In this document: piece by piece, positions 15,307 through 23,650 of the stretch
How positions within the stretch are numbered: the first letter of the stretch is position 1
Layout of the letters: every line of letters begins with the position of its first letter
Program-made: the position numbers and the translations under genes
Origin: an uncultured Lachnospiraceae bacterium
GTDB lineage: Bacteria > Bacillota > Clostridia > Lachnospirales > Lachnospiraceae
Length of the DNA: 41,866 nucleotides
Direction: 5' to 3'
NCBI GenBank assembly: GCA_910588955.1
Contig: CAJURQ010000033.1
Coordinates: forward strand, 1 to 41,866
The notes under the pieces: generated by a model
Databases searched by the model: none
What the model saw: only the letters and a program-made list of their open reading frames with translations
Told to the model about the DNA's origin: nothing

Positions 15307-16110
15307 ATGCAGGCAATCAAGGTGGAAGATTTATCGAAAACGTTTCGGATTAAGCGCAAGGAAAAGGGGATGCGGGGCAGCGTCAAGGCGATTTTTCACC
15401 CGCAGACAGAGGAAATCCATGCGGTGAACGGTGTCTCCTTCGCGGTGGAGGAGGGGGAGATGTTGGCGTTTATCGGTCCAAACGGCGCGGGGAAGAGTAC
15501 CACCATCAAGATGCTGACGGGGATTCTCTATCCGGACGGCGGGCGGGTGGAGGTGCTTGGCATCGACCCGACAAAAAAGCGCAGACAGTTGGCATACCGG
15601 ATCGGCACGGTGTTCGGACAGAAGGAACAGCTCTGGACGCACTTGACGCCCTACGATAATTTCCGTTTCTTCGGGGCAATCTATGATCTTTCGGAGCGGG
15701 AGACGGAGGCGCGGATTGCGGAGCTCGCGGAACGCTTCGAGCTGGGCGGATTTATTGACACACCTGTCAGAAATTTGTCGCTGGGACAGCGCATCCGCTG
15801 TGAGATTGTGGTGTCGCTGATTCACAGACCGATGGTGCTTTTTCTGGACGAGCCGACAATCGGTCTGGACCCGGTGGTGAAAGAAAATATCCGGGAACTG
15901 ATCAGGCAGATGAATCGGGAGGAGCATACCACGATTTTCCTGACAAGCCATGACGTGGGGGATATCGAGAAGCTTTGCAGGCGGATTATCATTGTGAACG
16001 ACGGGCAGATTGTGCTGGATGACTCGGTGGAGCATTTGAAAAGTCATTATTCGGAGCATTCACTGGAGGATATCATTGTAGAGATTTATAAGTCACAGGA
16101 GGAAAACTGA
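15307..16110 (+). CDS. ABC-2 type transporter ATP-binding protein (COG4586-like)
   Basis: ATG 15307, with AGGAGAGG about 10 nt upstream. The 267-aa ATPase has Walker A GPNGAGKST (about 58-66), a Q-loop (GQKEQLWTHLT), the variant signature LSLGQRIRCEI, Walker B VLFLDEPTIGLD and the H-loop TSHD. The LSLGQR signature and the N-terminal FRIKRKEKGMRGSVKAIFHP segment are typical of the COG4586 subgroup, which pairs with the two permeases found here. It powers export of an unknown substrate across the membrane. It heads a three-gene operon with 16203 and 17023. An upstream leader or terminator at 14813-15099 may control it. Confidence 0.92.
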   Translation: MQAIKVEDLSKTFRIKRKEKGMRGSVKAIFHPQTEEIHAVNGVSFAVEEGEMLAFIGPNGAGKSTTIKMLTGILYPDGGRVEVLGIDPTKKRRQLAYRIGTVFGQKEQLWTHLTPYDNFRFFGAIYDLSERETEARIAELAERFELGGFIDTPVRNLSLGQRIRCEIVVSLIHRPMVLFLDEPTIGLDPVVKENIRELIRQMNREEHTTIFLTSHDVGDIEKLCRRIIIVNDGQIVLDDSVEHLKSHYSEHSLEDIIVEIYKSQEEN

Positions 16111-16202
16111 GGACATGACAGGCGGGATTCTCTTGGAAAAAAAGGATTTGCATCGGAATGGAACTGATGGAGATCCGTCAATGGAAAGGGGTTGACTGAC
16201 AA

Positions 16203-17039
16203 ATGAACAGATTGGCGAAGCAGGATGGGATTGTGAGATGTATGCCGTGGCGTAAATACGCCGTAATCTACCGGTCGGTTCTGCTGGAAAATTTACAGTA
16301 TGCGGCAAATATTGCCGTGGGATTTTTCAGTTACGCGGTTTTTATCTATACTTTTATCATGCTATGGAACTATATGTATCGGACGCCGGGGGAGCTGATT
16401 GCGGGCTACACGAAGGAGCAGATGATCTGGTATGTGATGATGACGGAGATGATCTGGTTCGGATCAAGCGCGGCTTCTGTGGCAAGGGAAGTATCCACAG
16501 ACATCCGGGGCGGCAATATCGCTTATCTGATGAACAAGCCTTACCATTACACGCTGTATGTTATGGCAAAATATACGGGCGGGTGGAGCATCAGGCTGCC
16601 CATGTATGCGGTGCTGGCGGTGGTGATCGGGACGGTGCTGGTGGGTCCCCTGCCCCGCTTTCCGCTGGCGGCGGTTCCGGCGATGGCGCTCTGTGTGGTT
16701 CTGGGACTCACCATCAACGCGGTGCTTAAGATGTGCATCAGTCTGTTTTCTTTTTGGATTGAGGATGCGACGCCTTTCCAGTGGCTGTATGACAAACTGC
16801 TTCTTATAGTCGGCACGATGTTTCCAGTTGAGATTTTCCCAGAAACATTACAGCCGTTATTCAAACTGACGCCGATCTATACCGTGTGTTACGGACCGGC
16901 GAAACTGATTGTGGATTTCAGCCCGGAGAAGTGCGTGGAGATTCTGGCGGTGCAGGCGGTTTTTCTTTTGGCAGGCTGCGGACTGATGTTTCTGATTTAT
17001 GGGAGGGGAGTGAAGAAACTGTATGTTAACGGCGGTTAA
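16203..17039 (+). CDS. ABC-2 family permease (COG4587-like)
   Basis: ATG 16203 has AAAGGGG about 12 nt upstream. The 278-aa protein has six hydrophobic segments. After a short cytosolic N-terminus the first is about 38-58 (AVGFFSYAVFIYTFIMLW). The motifs EQMIWYVMMTEMIW and VSTDIRGGNIAYLMNKP are characteristic of this exporter subgroup. It forms half of the membrane channel with the downstream permease, whose start lies inside this gene (overlap 17023-17039), so the two are translationally coupled. The substrate is unknown; related systems are usually annotated as daunorubicin-type or lipid/peptide exporters without proof. Confidence 0.88.
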   Translation: MNRLAKQDGIVRCMPWRKYAVIYRSVLLENLQYAANIAVGFFSYAVFIYTFIMLWNYMYRTPGELIAGYTKEQMIWYVMMTEMIWFGSSAASVAREVSTDIRGGNIAYLMNKPYHYTLYVMAKYTGGWSIRLPMYAVLAVVIGTVLVGPLPRFPLAAVPAMALCVVLGLTINAVLKMCISLFSFWIEDATPFQWLYDKLLLIVGTMFPVEIFPETLQPLFKLTPIYTVCYGPAKLIVDFSPEKCVEILAVQAVFLLAGCGLMFLIYGRGVKKLYVNGG

Positions 17040-17817
17040 GAATCAAATGCGGGTATGTCTTCTTTCTATTAAATATAATATGATGCGGGAGATGGTGAAC
17101 AAGGTGACTTTTCTCACCAACGTGGGATTTATGGTGTTAAATAACGCTTCTTTTCTGGTGCAGTGGGCGATTTTATTCCGGCTTCGGGGGGATGTGGGCG
17201 GATATACGTTTCGTGAGATCATGCTTTTGTGGGGGTTGGTGGCGGCGTCCTTCGGGCTTTCGCACATCCTGTTTGCGCGGGTGTTTTCCCTGTCGGATTT
17301 GATCATAGGCGGTAAGCTGGATGCCTATCTGGTGCAGCCGAAAAACGTGTTGGCAAGTGTTCTGACTTCCGCCACGGATGTCTCGGCAATCGGGGATTTT
17401 CTGTATGGAATGGGTCTTGGTCTGATATGCAGCCGGGGCGTGGGGGGCTTTTTCCTTTACCTGCTGTTTACGGTGACGGGTGCGGTCGTCTTTACCGCTT
17501 TCGCCCTGCTTCTGGGGAGTCTGTCCTTCTGGTTTGTGCGGATGGATATGCTGCAAAGCCAAATGGTTATGGGGATAGTGAGCTTCGGCACGTATCCGGA
17601 CGGCATATTTAAGGGCGTTTCCCGGTTTTTGCTGTATTTTGTCATTCCTGTGGGGATGGCGGTCTGGCAACCGGTGCACCTGCTGGTAAGCTTTGATGCA
17701 GGGATGTTCTTCACGGTGACAGGGTATGCCGCTTTCCTTGTGGTGGCTGCGGTGGCGGTGTTTTACAGGGGGCTGAGGCGGTATGCCTCAGGGAATCTGA
17801 TGGAGGCGAGAATGTGA
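17023..17817 (+). CDS. ABC-2 family permease (COG3694/DUF990-like)
   Basis: ATG 17023 lies 17 bases inside the preceding permease, with GGGAGGGGAG upstream. The 264-aa protein has six predicted membrane segments. Motifs of the family are YTFREIMLLWGLVAASFGLS, GGKLDAYLVQPKN and the tail YRGLRRYASGNLMEARM. It is the second membrane subunit of the exporter. No terminator is obvious before the next promoter at 17867. Confidence 0.88.
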   Translation: MLTAVKNQMRVCLLSIKYNMMREMVNKVTFLTNVGFMVLNNASFLVQWAILFRLRGDVGGYTFREIMLLWGLVAASFGLSHILFARVFSLSDLIIGGKLDAYLVQPKNVLASVLTSATDVSAIGDFLYGMGLGLICSRGVGGFFLYLLFTVTGAVVFTAFALLLGSLSFWFVRMDMLQSQMVMGIVSFGTYPDGIFKGVSRFLLYFVIPVGMAVWQPVHLLVSFDAGMFFTVTGYAAFLVVAAVAVFYRGLRRYASGNLMEARM

Positions 17818-17866
17818 GACAGCCGGGCAGCCAGGTGGCGAAAAGGAGACTAAATTCATGAAATAT

Positions 17867-17895
17867 TTGACACTTTCCGTATTGTCGAGTAGAAT
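17867..17895 (+). promoter_or_regulatory. promoter of the nhaC-type gene
   Basis: TTGACA (17867-17872), 17 bp, TAGAAT (17890-17895). The 5' leader carries a hairpin (ACCACAAA 17985-17992 with TTTGTGGT 18014-18021, then a T-rich run) just ahead of the ribosome binding site. It might attenuate transcription. Confidence 0.7.
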
Positions 17896-18055
17896 AAAAT
17901 GTGATTTTATGTTGTACGGTTTTAAGAACGAAATTATGGCAAAAGAGGGCAGCCACGGCCCGGATTAAACGGAAAGTATGAAATACCACAAATGCGTGGC
18001 GTAAGGCGGCGTGTTTGTGGTTTTCAATTTTAAAGGAGAAGAAGGAGAAATAATC

Positions 18056-19678
18056 ATGAAACAAATGAAAATGAGATGGAGGATGCTTGTGCCGACCGTG
18101 CTTTTGCTGGCGATGGCGTTCTCCACGACAGTGTTTGCAGCGGAGGAGGAGATGGAGTATGTGCCGGACTTGCACGCGACGTTCTGGGCGCTTGTTCCCG
18201 CCATTGTGGCGATCGGGCTTGCGCTGATCACGAAGGAGGTCTACAGTTCCCTGTTTGTCGGTATTTTGATGGGAGCGCTTCTGTACTCGGGCTTTCAGTT
18301 TGAGCTGACAATCACCCATATTTTCTCGGACGGGATCATCGGTGTTTTGTCCGACAGCTATAATGTAGGTATTCTCGTATTTTTGGTGATTTTGGGCGCG
18401 ATGGTCAGCCTGATGAACAAGGCGGGCGGCTCGGCGGCTTTCGGGCAGTTTGCGGCAAGCCATATCAAGAACCGGGTGGGCGCGCAGCTTGCAACGATTC
18501 TTCTGGGCGTGCTTATCTTTATCGACGACTATTTCAACTGTCTGACCGTGGGAAGTGTGATGCGCCCTGTGACGGACAAGTTTAAGGTGTCAAGGTCAAA
18601 GCTGGCGTACCTGATCGATGCCACCGCCGCGCCGGTGTGCATCATTGCGCCGATTTCTTCCTGGGCGGCTGCAGTGACTGGTTTTGTGGAGGGCGAGGAC
18701 GGCTTTTCCATCTTTATCCGCGCGATTCCCTACAATTTCTACGCGATTCTCACGGTCATTATGATGGTCGGCATGGTGCTGATGAAGACGGAATTCGGCA
18801 AGATGAGGGAGCATGAGAAGAATGCGGCGAGAAAGGGCGATCTTTTCACCACGGAGGGACGCCCGTATGAAAATGCGAAGGAGGAGCAGATAAGCGCCAA
18901 GGGCGGCGTTGTGGATCTGCTGATTCCCATTGCTGCGCTGATCGTCTGCTGTGTGATCGGCATGATTTACACGGGCGGTTTCTTTGAGGGGACAGGCTTT
19001 GTGGAGGCGTTCTCCAATTCCGACGCGTCTCTCGGTCTGACGCTTGGCAGCTTTTTTGGTCTGGTTATCACGATTGTGCTCTATCAGATCCGCAGGGTGC
19101 TCTCCTTTAAGGATTGCATGGACTGTATTCCGGAAGGGTTCCGCGCTATGGTGCCCGCGATTTTGATTCTGACCTTTGCGTGGACGTTGAAGGCGATGAC
19201 GGACAGCCTGGGCGCCGACCTGTATGTGGCAGGGCTGGTGGAGTCCAGTGCGGGTGCGTTTATGAACTTCCTGCCTGCAATTATCTTTGTGGTAGGATGC
19301 TTCCTTGCCTTTGCGACGGGCACTTCCTGGGGCACGTTCGGCATTCTGATACCCATTGTGGTTGCGGTGTTCCAGAACGGTGATCCGCAGATGATGATTA
19401 TGTCCATCTCCGCCTGTATGGCGGGCGCGGTCTGCGGCGACCACTGTTCGCCCATTTCCGATACGACCATCATGGCGTCTGCGGGCGCCCAGTGTGAGCA
19501 CGTGAACCATGTCACAACCCAGCTCCCCTATGCGGTGCTGGCGGCTGTGGTGTCCTTTGTCACCTACATTGTGGCAGGTTTCGTGAAGAGCGCATGGATT
19601 GCGCTCCCTGTTGGCGTTGTGCTGATGGTGGCAGTGCTGGTTGCTCTCCGCAGTATCAACAGGACGGTCGAAGATTAA
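18056..19678 (+). CDS. nhaC: NhaC family Na+/H+ antiporter
   Basis: ATG 18056 follows AAGGAGAAGAAGGAG. A longer in-frame reading from 18011 would include the leader hairpin and ribosome binding site, so it is rejected. The 540-aa protein is strongly hydrophobic with about 11-12 membrane segments. Family motifs include ALITKEVYSSLFVGILMGAL, LIFIDDYFNCLTVGSVMRPV (conserved DDYFN), DATAAPVCIIAPISSWAA, ATGTSWGTFGILIPI and GDHCSPISDTTIMAS. It exchanges sodium for protons at the cytoplasmic membrane for pH and salt balance; some relatives exchange organic acids or amino acids. The extra N-terminal hydrophobic segment ending TTVFAAEEE looks like a cleavable signal peptide. Confidence 0.92.
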   Translation: MKQMKMRWRMLVPTVLLLAMAFSTTVFAAEEEMEYVPDLHATFWALVPAIVAIGLALITKEVYSSLFVGILMGALLYSGFQFELTITHIFSDGIIGVLSDSYNVGILVFLVILGAMVSLMNKAGGSAAFGQFAASHIKNRVGAQLATILLGVLIFIDDYFNCLTVGSVMRPVTDKFKVSRSKLAYLIDATAAPVCIIAPISSWAAAVTGFVEGEDGFSIFIRAIPYNFYAILTVIMMVGMVLMKTEFGKMREHEKNAARKGDLFTTEGRPYENAKEEQISAKGGVVDLLIPIAALIVCCVIGMIYTGGFFEGTGFVEAFSNSDASLGLTLGSFFGLVITIVLYQIRRVLSFKDCMDCIPEGFRAMVPAILILTFAWTLKAMTDSLGADLYVAGLVESSAGAFMNFLPAIIFVVGCFLAFATGTSWGTFGILIPIVVAVFQNGDPQMMIMSISACMAGAVCGDHCSPISDTTIMASAGAQCEHVNHVTTQLPYAVLAAVVSFVTYIVAGFVKSAWIALPVGVVLMVAVLVALRSINRTVED

Positions 19679-19680
19679 CG

Positions 19681-19781
19681 TGAGAAATGCGAAAAGTACT
19701 TCTAAAGACGTCCCGCCATAGGACGGGACGCCAAGAAGTACTAAGTTTCGCGTGAGAGAATGCCAAAGAACGGCATTCTCT
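19681..19781 (+). repeat. tandem-hairpin intergenic element, copy A
   Basis: Hairpin 1: GCGAAA plus AGTACTTCT (19689-19703) pairs with AGAAGTACT (19734-19742), a 3-nt bulge and TTTCGC (19746-19751), with an inner GTCCCG/CGGGAC stem. After a 3-nt gap comes hairpin 2: AGAGAATGCC (19755-19764) with GGCATTCTCT (19772-19781). Same geometry as copy B at 24661-24753. It sits right after the nhaC stop and may serve as its transcript end. Confidence 0.75.
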
Positions 19782-19799
19782 GTGCGGATTTGAGATAGT

Positions 19800-20909
19800 T
19801 TAGTAGATGGTTTCTACATTCCCGACGCCGTCCTTCGTAATGTCGAATTTCCAGACGGCATGTCCGGGAAGGCGGTGCTCGGTTAGAAAATAGCTGTTAT
19901 TTATTTGGGTTATGTAATAAGGCGTGCCGCCGCCGATGAAATTTTCGTAAATATCCTCGTAATTTCCGTCCGCAAGGTCTTTCAGATCTTTGGCGCGGAT
20001 GATGGTGGCATAATCCTGACTGCCGTTTATGTCGGTGGACACGGTGATGTAGCAGCTTCCTTCGGCAAAGGTCAGCTGTACCATGCCGGCGATCGCGTCG
20101 GGCACGGGATAAGTTTCCTGCACGGCAAAGGTGGACAGGTCCGCCTGTAAGATTGCGGGTGTGCCGGGGATGCCGGATACAAAGTAGACGTCGTCCCCGT
20201 CGATGGTGAAGGAGCGCACGTAAGTTTCCTTCAGGGCGTCCACGGAACGGATTTCCGTGAGATACATTTGCGGATCGTCGGGATCGTGGCGGCACAGGTA
20301 CATTTCGCCGTTCATGGAGCTCCACACATAAAAGGTGTCCGTGGGGGCGTCATAGACTATATAGTGAGGGCGGTTTCCGACTGCATCTAACGTCTGGGTG
20401 TGGTAGAAAACGCCCTCCTTTTTTTCAAATACAAGAACGCGGTTTCCCTCCGTGTCGTCCACCAGATAGACGACACCGTCGCTGGCAAGGGTGTGTCCCT
20501 TGTCGATTTCACTTGTCAAAACCTGCCAGTCCGTCAGCGGGTCCGTGAGATTATCGTGGTAAATCACCTGATTGTGGTAGCAGTCTACGATAAACCAGGT
20601 GTCCTCCACTTTCGTGACATAGGTGGGCACGCTCAGGTCGGCGCAGGCATTGCGGGGAACGTCCTGCGCGGCAATGGGGGTGAAGTTCTCGCTGCCAAGT
20701 TCCTGTACCACGGTAAAAGCGCGCAGATGCTCTTCGCTCGGGAGCGGGGCAGTGAGATTCTTTGTGACGGCGCGGGCAGGTGTTTCACCCGGGGCGTTGT
20801 TTAGGGCACAGGCGGAGAGGAGGGCAGCGGTCAGCGGCAGGATAAAAAGGGAAAGGGAATAAAAAGACAGGTGTTTTTTAATCGGGCGTTTTTTGAAATT
20901 TATGTTCAT
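19800..20909 (-). CDS. lipoprotein with propeller-like repeats, 369 aa
   Basis: On the minus strand, ATG at 20909-20907. A basic N-terminus and hydrophobic segment end in the lipobox LLSACA (about 29-34), so it is probably a lipid-anchored extracellular protein. The rest is a string of beta repeats of about 40-50 residues (VEDTWFIVDCYHNQVIYHDN, SDGVVYLVDDTEGNRVLVFE, APTDTFYVWSSMNG, IDGDDVYFVSGIPG, INNSYFLTEHRLPGHAVWKF), like six- or seven-bladed propellers. No catalytic motif recognised. The gene stands alone, divergent from the acyltransferase gene and convergent with nhaC. Binding or envelope sensing is a guess. Confidence 0.7.
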   Translation of the reverse strand: MNINFKKRPIKKHLSFYSLSLFILPLTAALLSACALNNAPGETPARAVTKNLTAPLPSEEHLRAFTVVQELGSENFTPIAAQDVPRNACADLSVPTYVTKVEDTWFIVDCYHNQVIYHDNLTDPLTDWQVLTSEIDKGHTLASDGVVYLVDDTEGNRVLVFEKKEGVFYHTQTLDAVGNRPHYIVYDAPTDTFYVWSSMNGEMYLCRHDPDDPQMYLTEIRSVDALKETYVRSFTIDGDDVYFVSGIPGTPAILQADLSTFAVQETYPVPDAIAGMVQLTFAEGSCYITVSTDINGSQDYATIIRAKDLKDLADGNYEDIYENFIGGGTPYYITQINNSYFLTEHRLPGHAVWKFDITKDGVGNVETIY

Positions 20910-21032
20910 CGGCGGGATTCTCTTTCTTTCTGCTGTATTTCTTGGTAAGATAGACCATATAATAGGTTCAGTTTATCACAAATTTTGCGCTCTGTCGTGT
21001 GGATTTATCTGGACAGAGGGGTGGGAGTAAAA

Positions 21033-22283
21033 ATGACAAATATGTCACATTTAAAAATGGGCAGTGCGCCAAAAGTGAACATAGGATCCGGCGCGCAGGG
21101 GGAACAGCAAAAGCGACCGTACAACGTCACCTTCGGCATTCTCTCCGCCCTCGCCATCCTGATGATCGTGGCAGGGCATTCGGGCTATGATATTTTAACG
21201 GTGGGCGGGCTGTTTCCCTACTATTCGTTTCATGTGCCTCTTTTTCTGTTTATCTCCGGCTATTTTTATCGGGAAGAGGAGGAAGCGCATCCGTTTGCCT
21301 ATCTGAAAAAGAAGGCGAAACGGCTCCTTTTACCTTATTTTATCTGGAATGCGGTTTACGGGGTGATTGCATGGGCGCTGCGGACTTTCGCGGGCTTTGG
21401 GATGGGAGAAGGGATTTCCTTAAAGACGCTGTTTGTGACGCCATTTTTGAACGGCTATCAGTTTATCCTGAATTATGCGGCGTGGTTTGTGCCGGTGCTC
21501 TTTCTGATTGAAATGATGAATCTGTGTATGCGGTTGTTGCTTAAATGGCTGCATATGAACAGCGAATGGGTGATTTTGCTGGGGACGCTGGCGGTGGGGA
21601 TGCTTGTGGTGCAGTTTGCCATAGAAGGGCGTGTCTGGGGACTGTACAAGACGCCGGGGCGGATTCTTTTCCTCTATCCCTGTTTTCAGATGGGGCAGTT
21701 TTATAAGAAGAAACTGGAATCGCGGGACAGGATCGGAAATCTGCCGTATTTTGCCATTGTGCTCGGCGTGCAGGTGCTCCTGCATCTGTGCTGCAACGGG
21801 TTGGCATACAGCAGCGTGTGGGTCACGGGCTTTGCCAACGGTCCGCTGATTCCCTATGTGACAGTAGTGTCAGGTACGGCGTTCTGGCTGCGGGTGGTGA
21901 AAATTCTGGCGCCGCTGTGTGAAAGCGGGCAAAGCGGCATATCCGCAGCGCAATCGGATGCTGGAAGGCGGAATGACCCGGCAGTGGTGCAGAACCCGGC
22001 GGGCGGATTCCTGCTTTATCTGGGACGCAATACTTATGCGGTGATGCTGCATCATGTCATGGCGTTTATGCTCGTAAAGATGATTTTGGCGGGAATTGCC
22101 GCCCACACGGGCTATCTGCCGGATTTTGATTTCATGCGCTTTTATTCGGATATCGACTATTATTATCTGGTAAAGGGTTCGGAAGCCTTCCGGATGGTCT
22201 ATCTGGCAGCAGGGGTCGGGCTGCCTTTGCTGCTGCAGAAAGCGCTGGATATGCTACCGATAAACCAGTCTGGCAGGACATGA
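21033..22283 (+). CDS. acyltransferase 3 family membrane protein
   Basis: ATG 21033 follows GGTGGGAGT. A TTG at 20985 is in frame but has no binding site. The 416-aa protein has about ten membrane segments, with the family's opening pattern: LSALAILMIVAGHSGYD with the catalytic-type His in the first helix, then FPYYSFHVPLFLFISGYFY and KKKAKRLLLPYFIWNAVYG. Members move O-acyl groups onto cell-surface sugars or other envelope molecules. Its 3' end overlaps the convergent gene 22254-23117 by 30 bp. Confidence 0.85.
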   Translation: MTNMSHLKMGSAPKVNIGSGAQGEQQKRPYNVTFGILSALAILMIVAGHSGYDILTVGGLFPYYSFHVPLFLFISGYFYREEEEAHPFAYLKKKAKRLLLPYFIWNAVYGVIAWALRTFAGFGMGEGISLKTLFVTPFLNGYQFILNYAAWFVPVLFLIEMMNLCMRLLLKWLHMNSEWVILLGTLAVGMLVVQFAIEGRVWGLYKTPGRILFLYPCFQMGQFYKKKLESRDRIGNLPYFAIVLGVQVLLHLCCNGLAYSSVWVTGFANGPLIPYVTVVSGTAFWLRVVKILAPLCESGQSGISAAQSDAGRRNDPAVVQNPAGGFLLYLGRNTYAVMLHHVMAFMLVKMILAGIAAHTGYLPDFDFMRFYSDIDYYYLVKGSEAFRMVYLAAGVGLPLLLQKALDMLPINQSGRT

Positions 22284-23117
22284 AATCAGGAGGTTTTGCA
22301 TATTGCGGCAGAGCGTCTGCCAGGTGCCGTACGGCAGCCCCGCGTGATTGCCAAGCCAGTATTTGTGCGTGCCGTCCGCGGTGATCACCGTAATCTGGTA
22401 GTGACCAAGCAGGGGCGGTTTTTTGTCGGGCGGGTTCATAACGATTTGCTGTATGCGGTTTACGTTGTACAGGGTCTGGTCAATCTGCAGCATATCGCCT
22501 GCGAAGACGATTTTTTGCGGGCAGGAAGATTTCTGCACGGCGCCAACAGCCAAAGCCCACAGGGAGCGGCACAGCAGGAAAAGGCTGCCGAGGGAAAACA
22601 GGATGGCGGCGTAGCCTATGGCTTGGGAGAACGCAGAGCCGGCTCCATACCGCGAGGGAGAAAACAACAATTCATAGTACAGGCAGGTGAACACGACGAA
22701 GAACACGGGACTGAATAGGCAGAACATGGTAAGCCGTCCCGCCATGCGACCCCAGAGCCGCCGGGGATCAAGACGGATTTCCGTTTTATTCTGAAAAGCA
22801 TCCATTATGATTTCTGTCCGGTAATTCTCGTCAAGACTTTCCATGCGGTTGATTCGCGTGAGAAACTGCATCACATGCTCCAGATCTTTTTCGCTGTACT
22901 CGTAAAGCCGATATTTGACTTCTTTTCCGGCGTCACCCCGAAAAATCAGATAACGTTTGCGGAACACCCAGGCGGCGAAACGAACGTTGACAAAGGATTC
23001 CACGGTCTTTGGACGGATAAAATCCGTCACGGCAAGACGGTCCGTGTGGCGCAGCCGCTGTATGATGATGGTACTTCCGGACAGGGTGACGCTGTGGTCG
23101 TCTTTGGGTGTGTTCAT
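22254..23117 (-). CDS. membrane protein of unknown function, 287 aa
   Basis: Minus strand. ATG at 23117-23115 (MNTPKDDHSVTLSG) has GAAAGGAT upstream; longer in-frame readings cross the promoter. Residues 1-125 are soluble and beta-rich (AAWVFRKRYLIFRGDAGKEV), followed by a basic segment and two membrane helices (about 136-160 FCLFSPVFFVVFTCLYYELL and 175-200 AILFSLGSLFLLCRSLWALA). A C-terminal soluble domain ends SCPARLVYR. No family recognised. Its end overlaps the acyltransferase gene tail to tail. Confidence 0.65.
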   Translation of the reverse strand: MNTPKDDHSVTLSGSTIIIQRLRHTDRLAVTDFIRPKTVESFVNVRFAAWVFRKRYLIFRGDAGKEVKYRLYEYSEKDLEHVMQFLTRINRMESLDENYRTEIIMDAFQNKTEIRLDPRRLWGRMAGRLTMFCLFSPVFFVVFTCLYYELLFSPSRYGAGSAFSQAIGYAAILFSLGSLFLLCRSLWALAVGAVQKSSCPQKIVFAGDMLQIDQTLYNVNRIQQIVMNPPDKKPPLLGHYQITVITADGTHKYWLGNHAGLPYGTWQTLCRNMQNLLISCPARLVYR

Positions 23118-23158
23118 GAATGTTATCCTTTCTCTGACTGTTTTGTCTATGATAGTAA

Positions 23159-23187
23159 AGTATATCTTATGCGGGTTTGAATTGCAA
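23159..23187 (-). promoter_or_regulatory. promoter for the minus-strand membrane protein gene
   Basis: On the minus strand, TTGCAA (23187-23182), 17 bp, TATACT (23164-23159), 42 bp before the ATG. TTGCAA is its own reverse complement. On the plus strand the same hexamer lies 17 bp before TACTCT (23205-23210), so a weak divergent promoter for 23257 may share it. Confidence 0.55.
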
Positions 23188-23256
23188 TCGGCGGGGGAGT
23201 GTGTTACTCTATCTAATGAATGTGTGAGAGATGTGCCTGTCGGGAATGGGGGCACA

Positions 23257-23532
23257 ATGAGAGAAAAGGTAAAGATTTATAACTGGGACGGGGAAACATA
23301 CCGGTTCCTCGGAAAAGAACGGCTGCGGAAGTTAAATGACACATATGTCGTTAATATGCGGGAGAGGATGGGAGACAGGTCTTTTACCACAAGATATCTG
23401 CTCTATGCTTCTTCAAAATTTGTGAAGAAGTACCGTTATGAGAATCTGCTGTTTCGTGCAGGAGGAAACGAAGTGTGGCTGCCCGTGGAGGAGAGAATGT
23501 GGGTGGAAGTGCTGTTTTCTTACCGGCGATGA
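23257..23532 (+). CDS. hypothetical protein, 91 aa
   Basis: ATG 23257 (MREKVKIYNWDGETYRFLGK) with GGGGG about 5 nt upstream. A longer in-frame reading from 22957 would run antisense through the neighbouring gene. Basic and aromatic-rich, no membrane segment; sequence such as TTRYLLYASSKFVKKYRYEN suggests a small beta-rich fold. Interestingly, the divergent 287-aa protein carries the similar words FRKRYLIFRGDAGKEVKYRL and VNVRF. The two may share a domain, which is inference from short similarities. Confidence 0.5.
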   Translation: MREKVKIYNWDGETYRFLGKERLRKLNDTYVVNMRERMGDRSFTTRYLLYASSKFVKKYRYENLLFRAGGNEVWLPVEERMWVEVLFSYRR

Positions 23533-23650
23533 CAGGGTGTCAGGTGCGGTCATAATTTACGGCGGACGGGAAGAGCACGGCGTATTACGGTTCGGCTATA
23601 TGGTATTTTGCGAGGCATCGGACGCCGGGAAAAGGAAAGGAATCATACGC

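Noticed and set aside
18011..18055. Upstream extension of the nhaC frame
   Set aside because: It would place the start before the AAGGAGAAGAAGGAG binding site and within a leader hairpin. ATG 18056 fits better.
18596..19510. 304-codon minus-strand frame inside nhaC
   Set aside because: It is antisense to conserved antiporter motifs and has no ribosome binding site.
23533..23650. N-terminal extension of the glycosyltransferase gene from 23438
   Set aside because: It overlaps the 91-aa gene in another frame and gives Cys/Arg-rich nonsense before the true domain start MVTISLCMIVKNEE.
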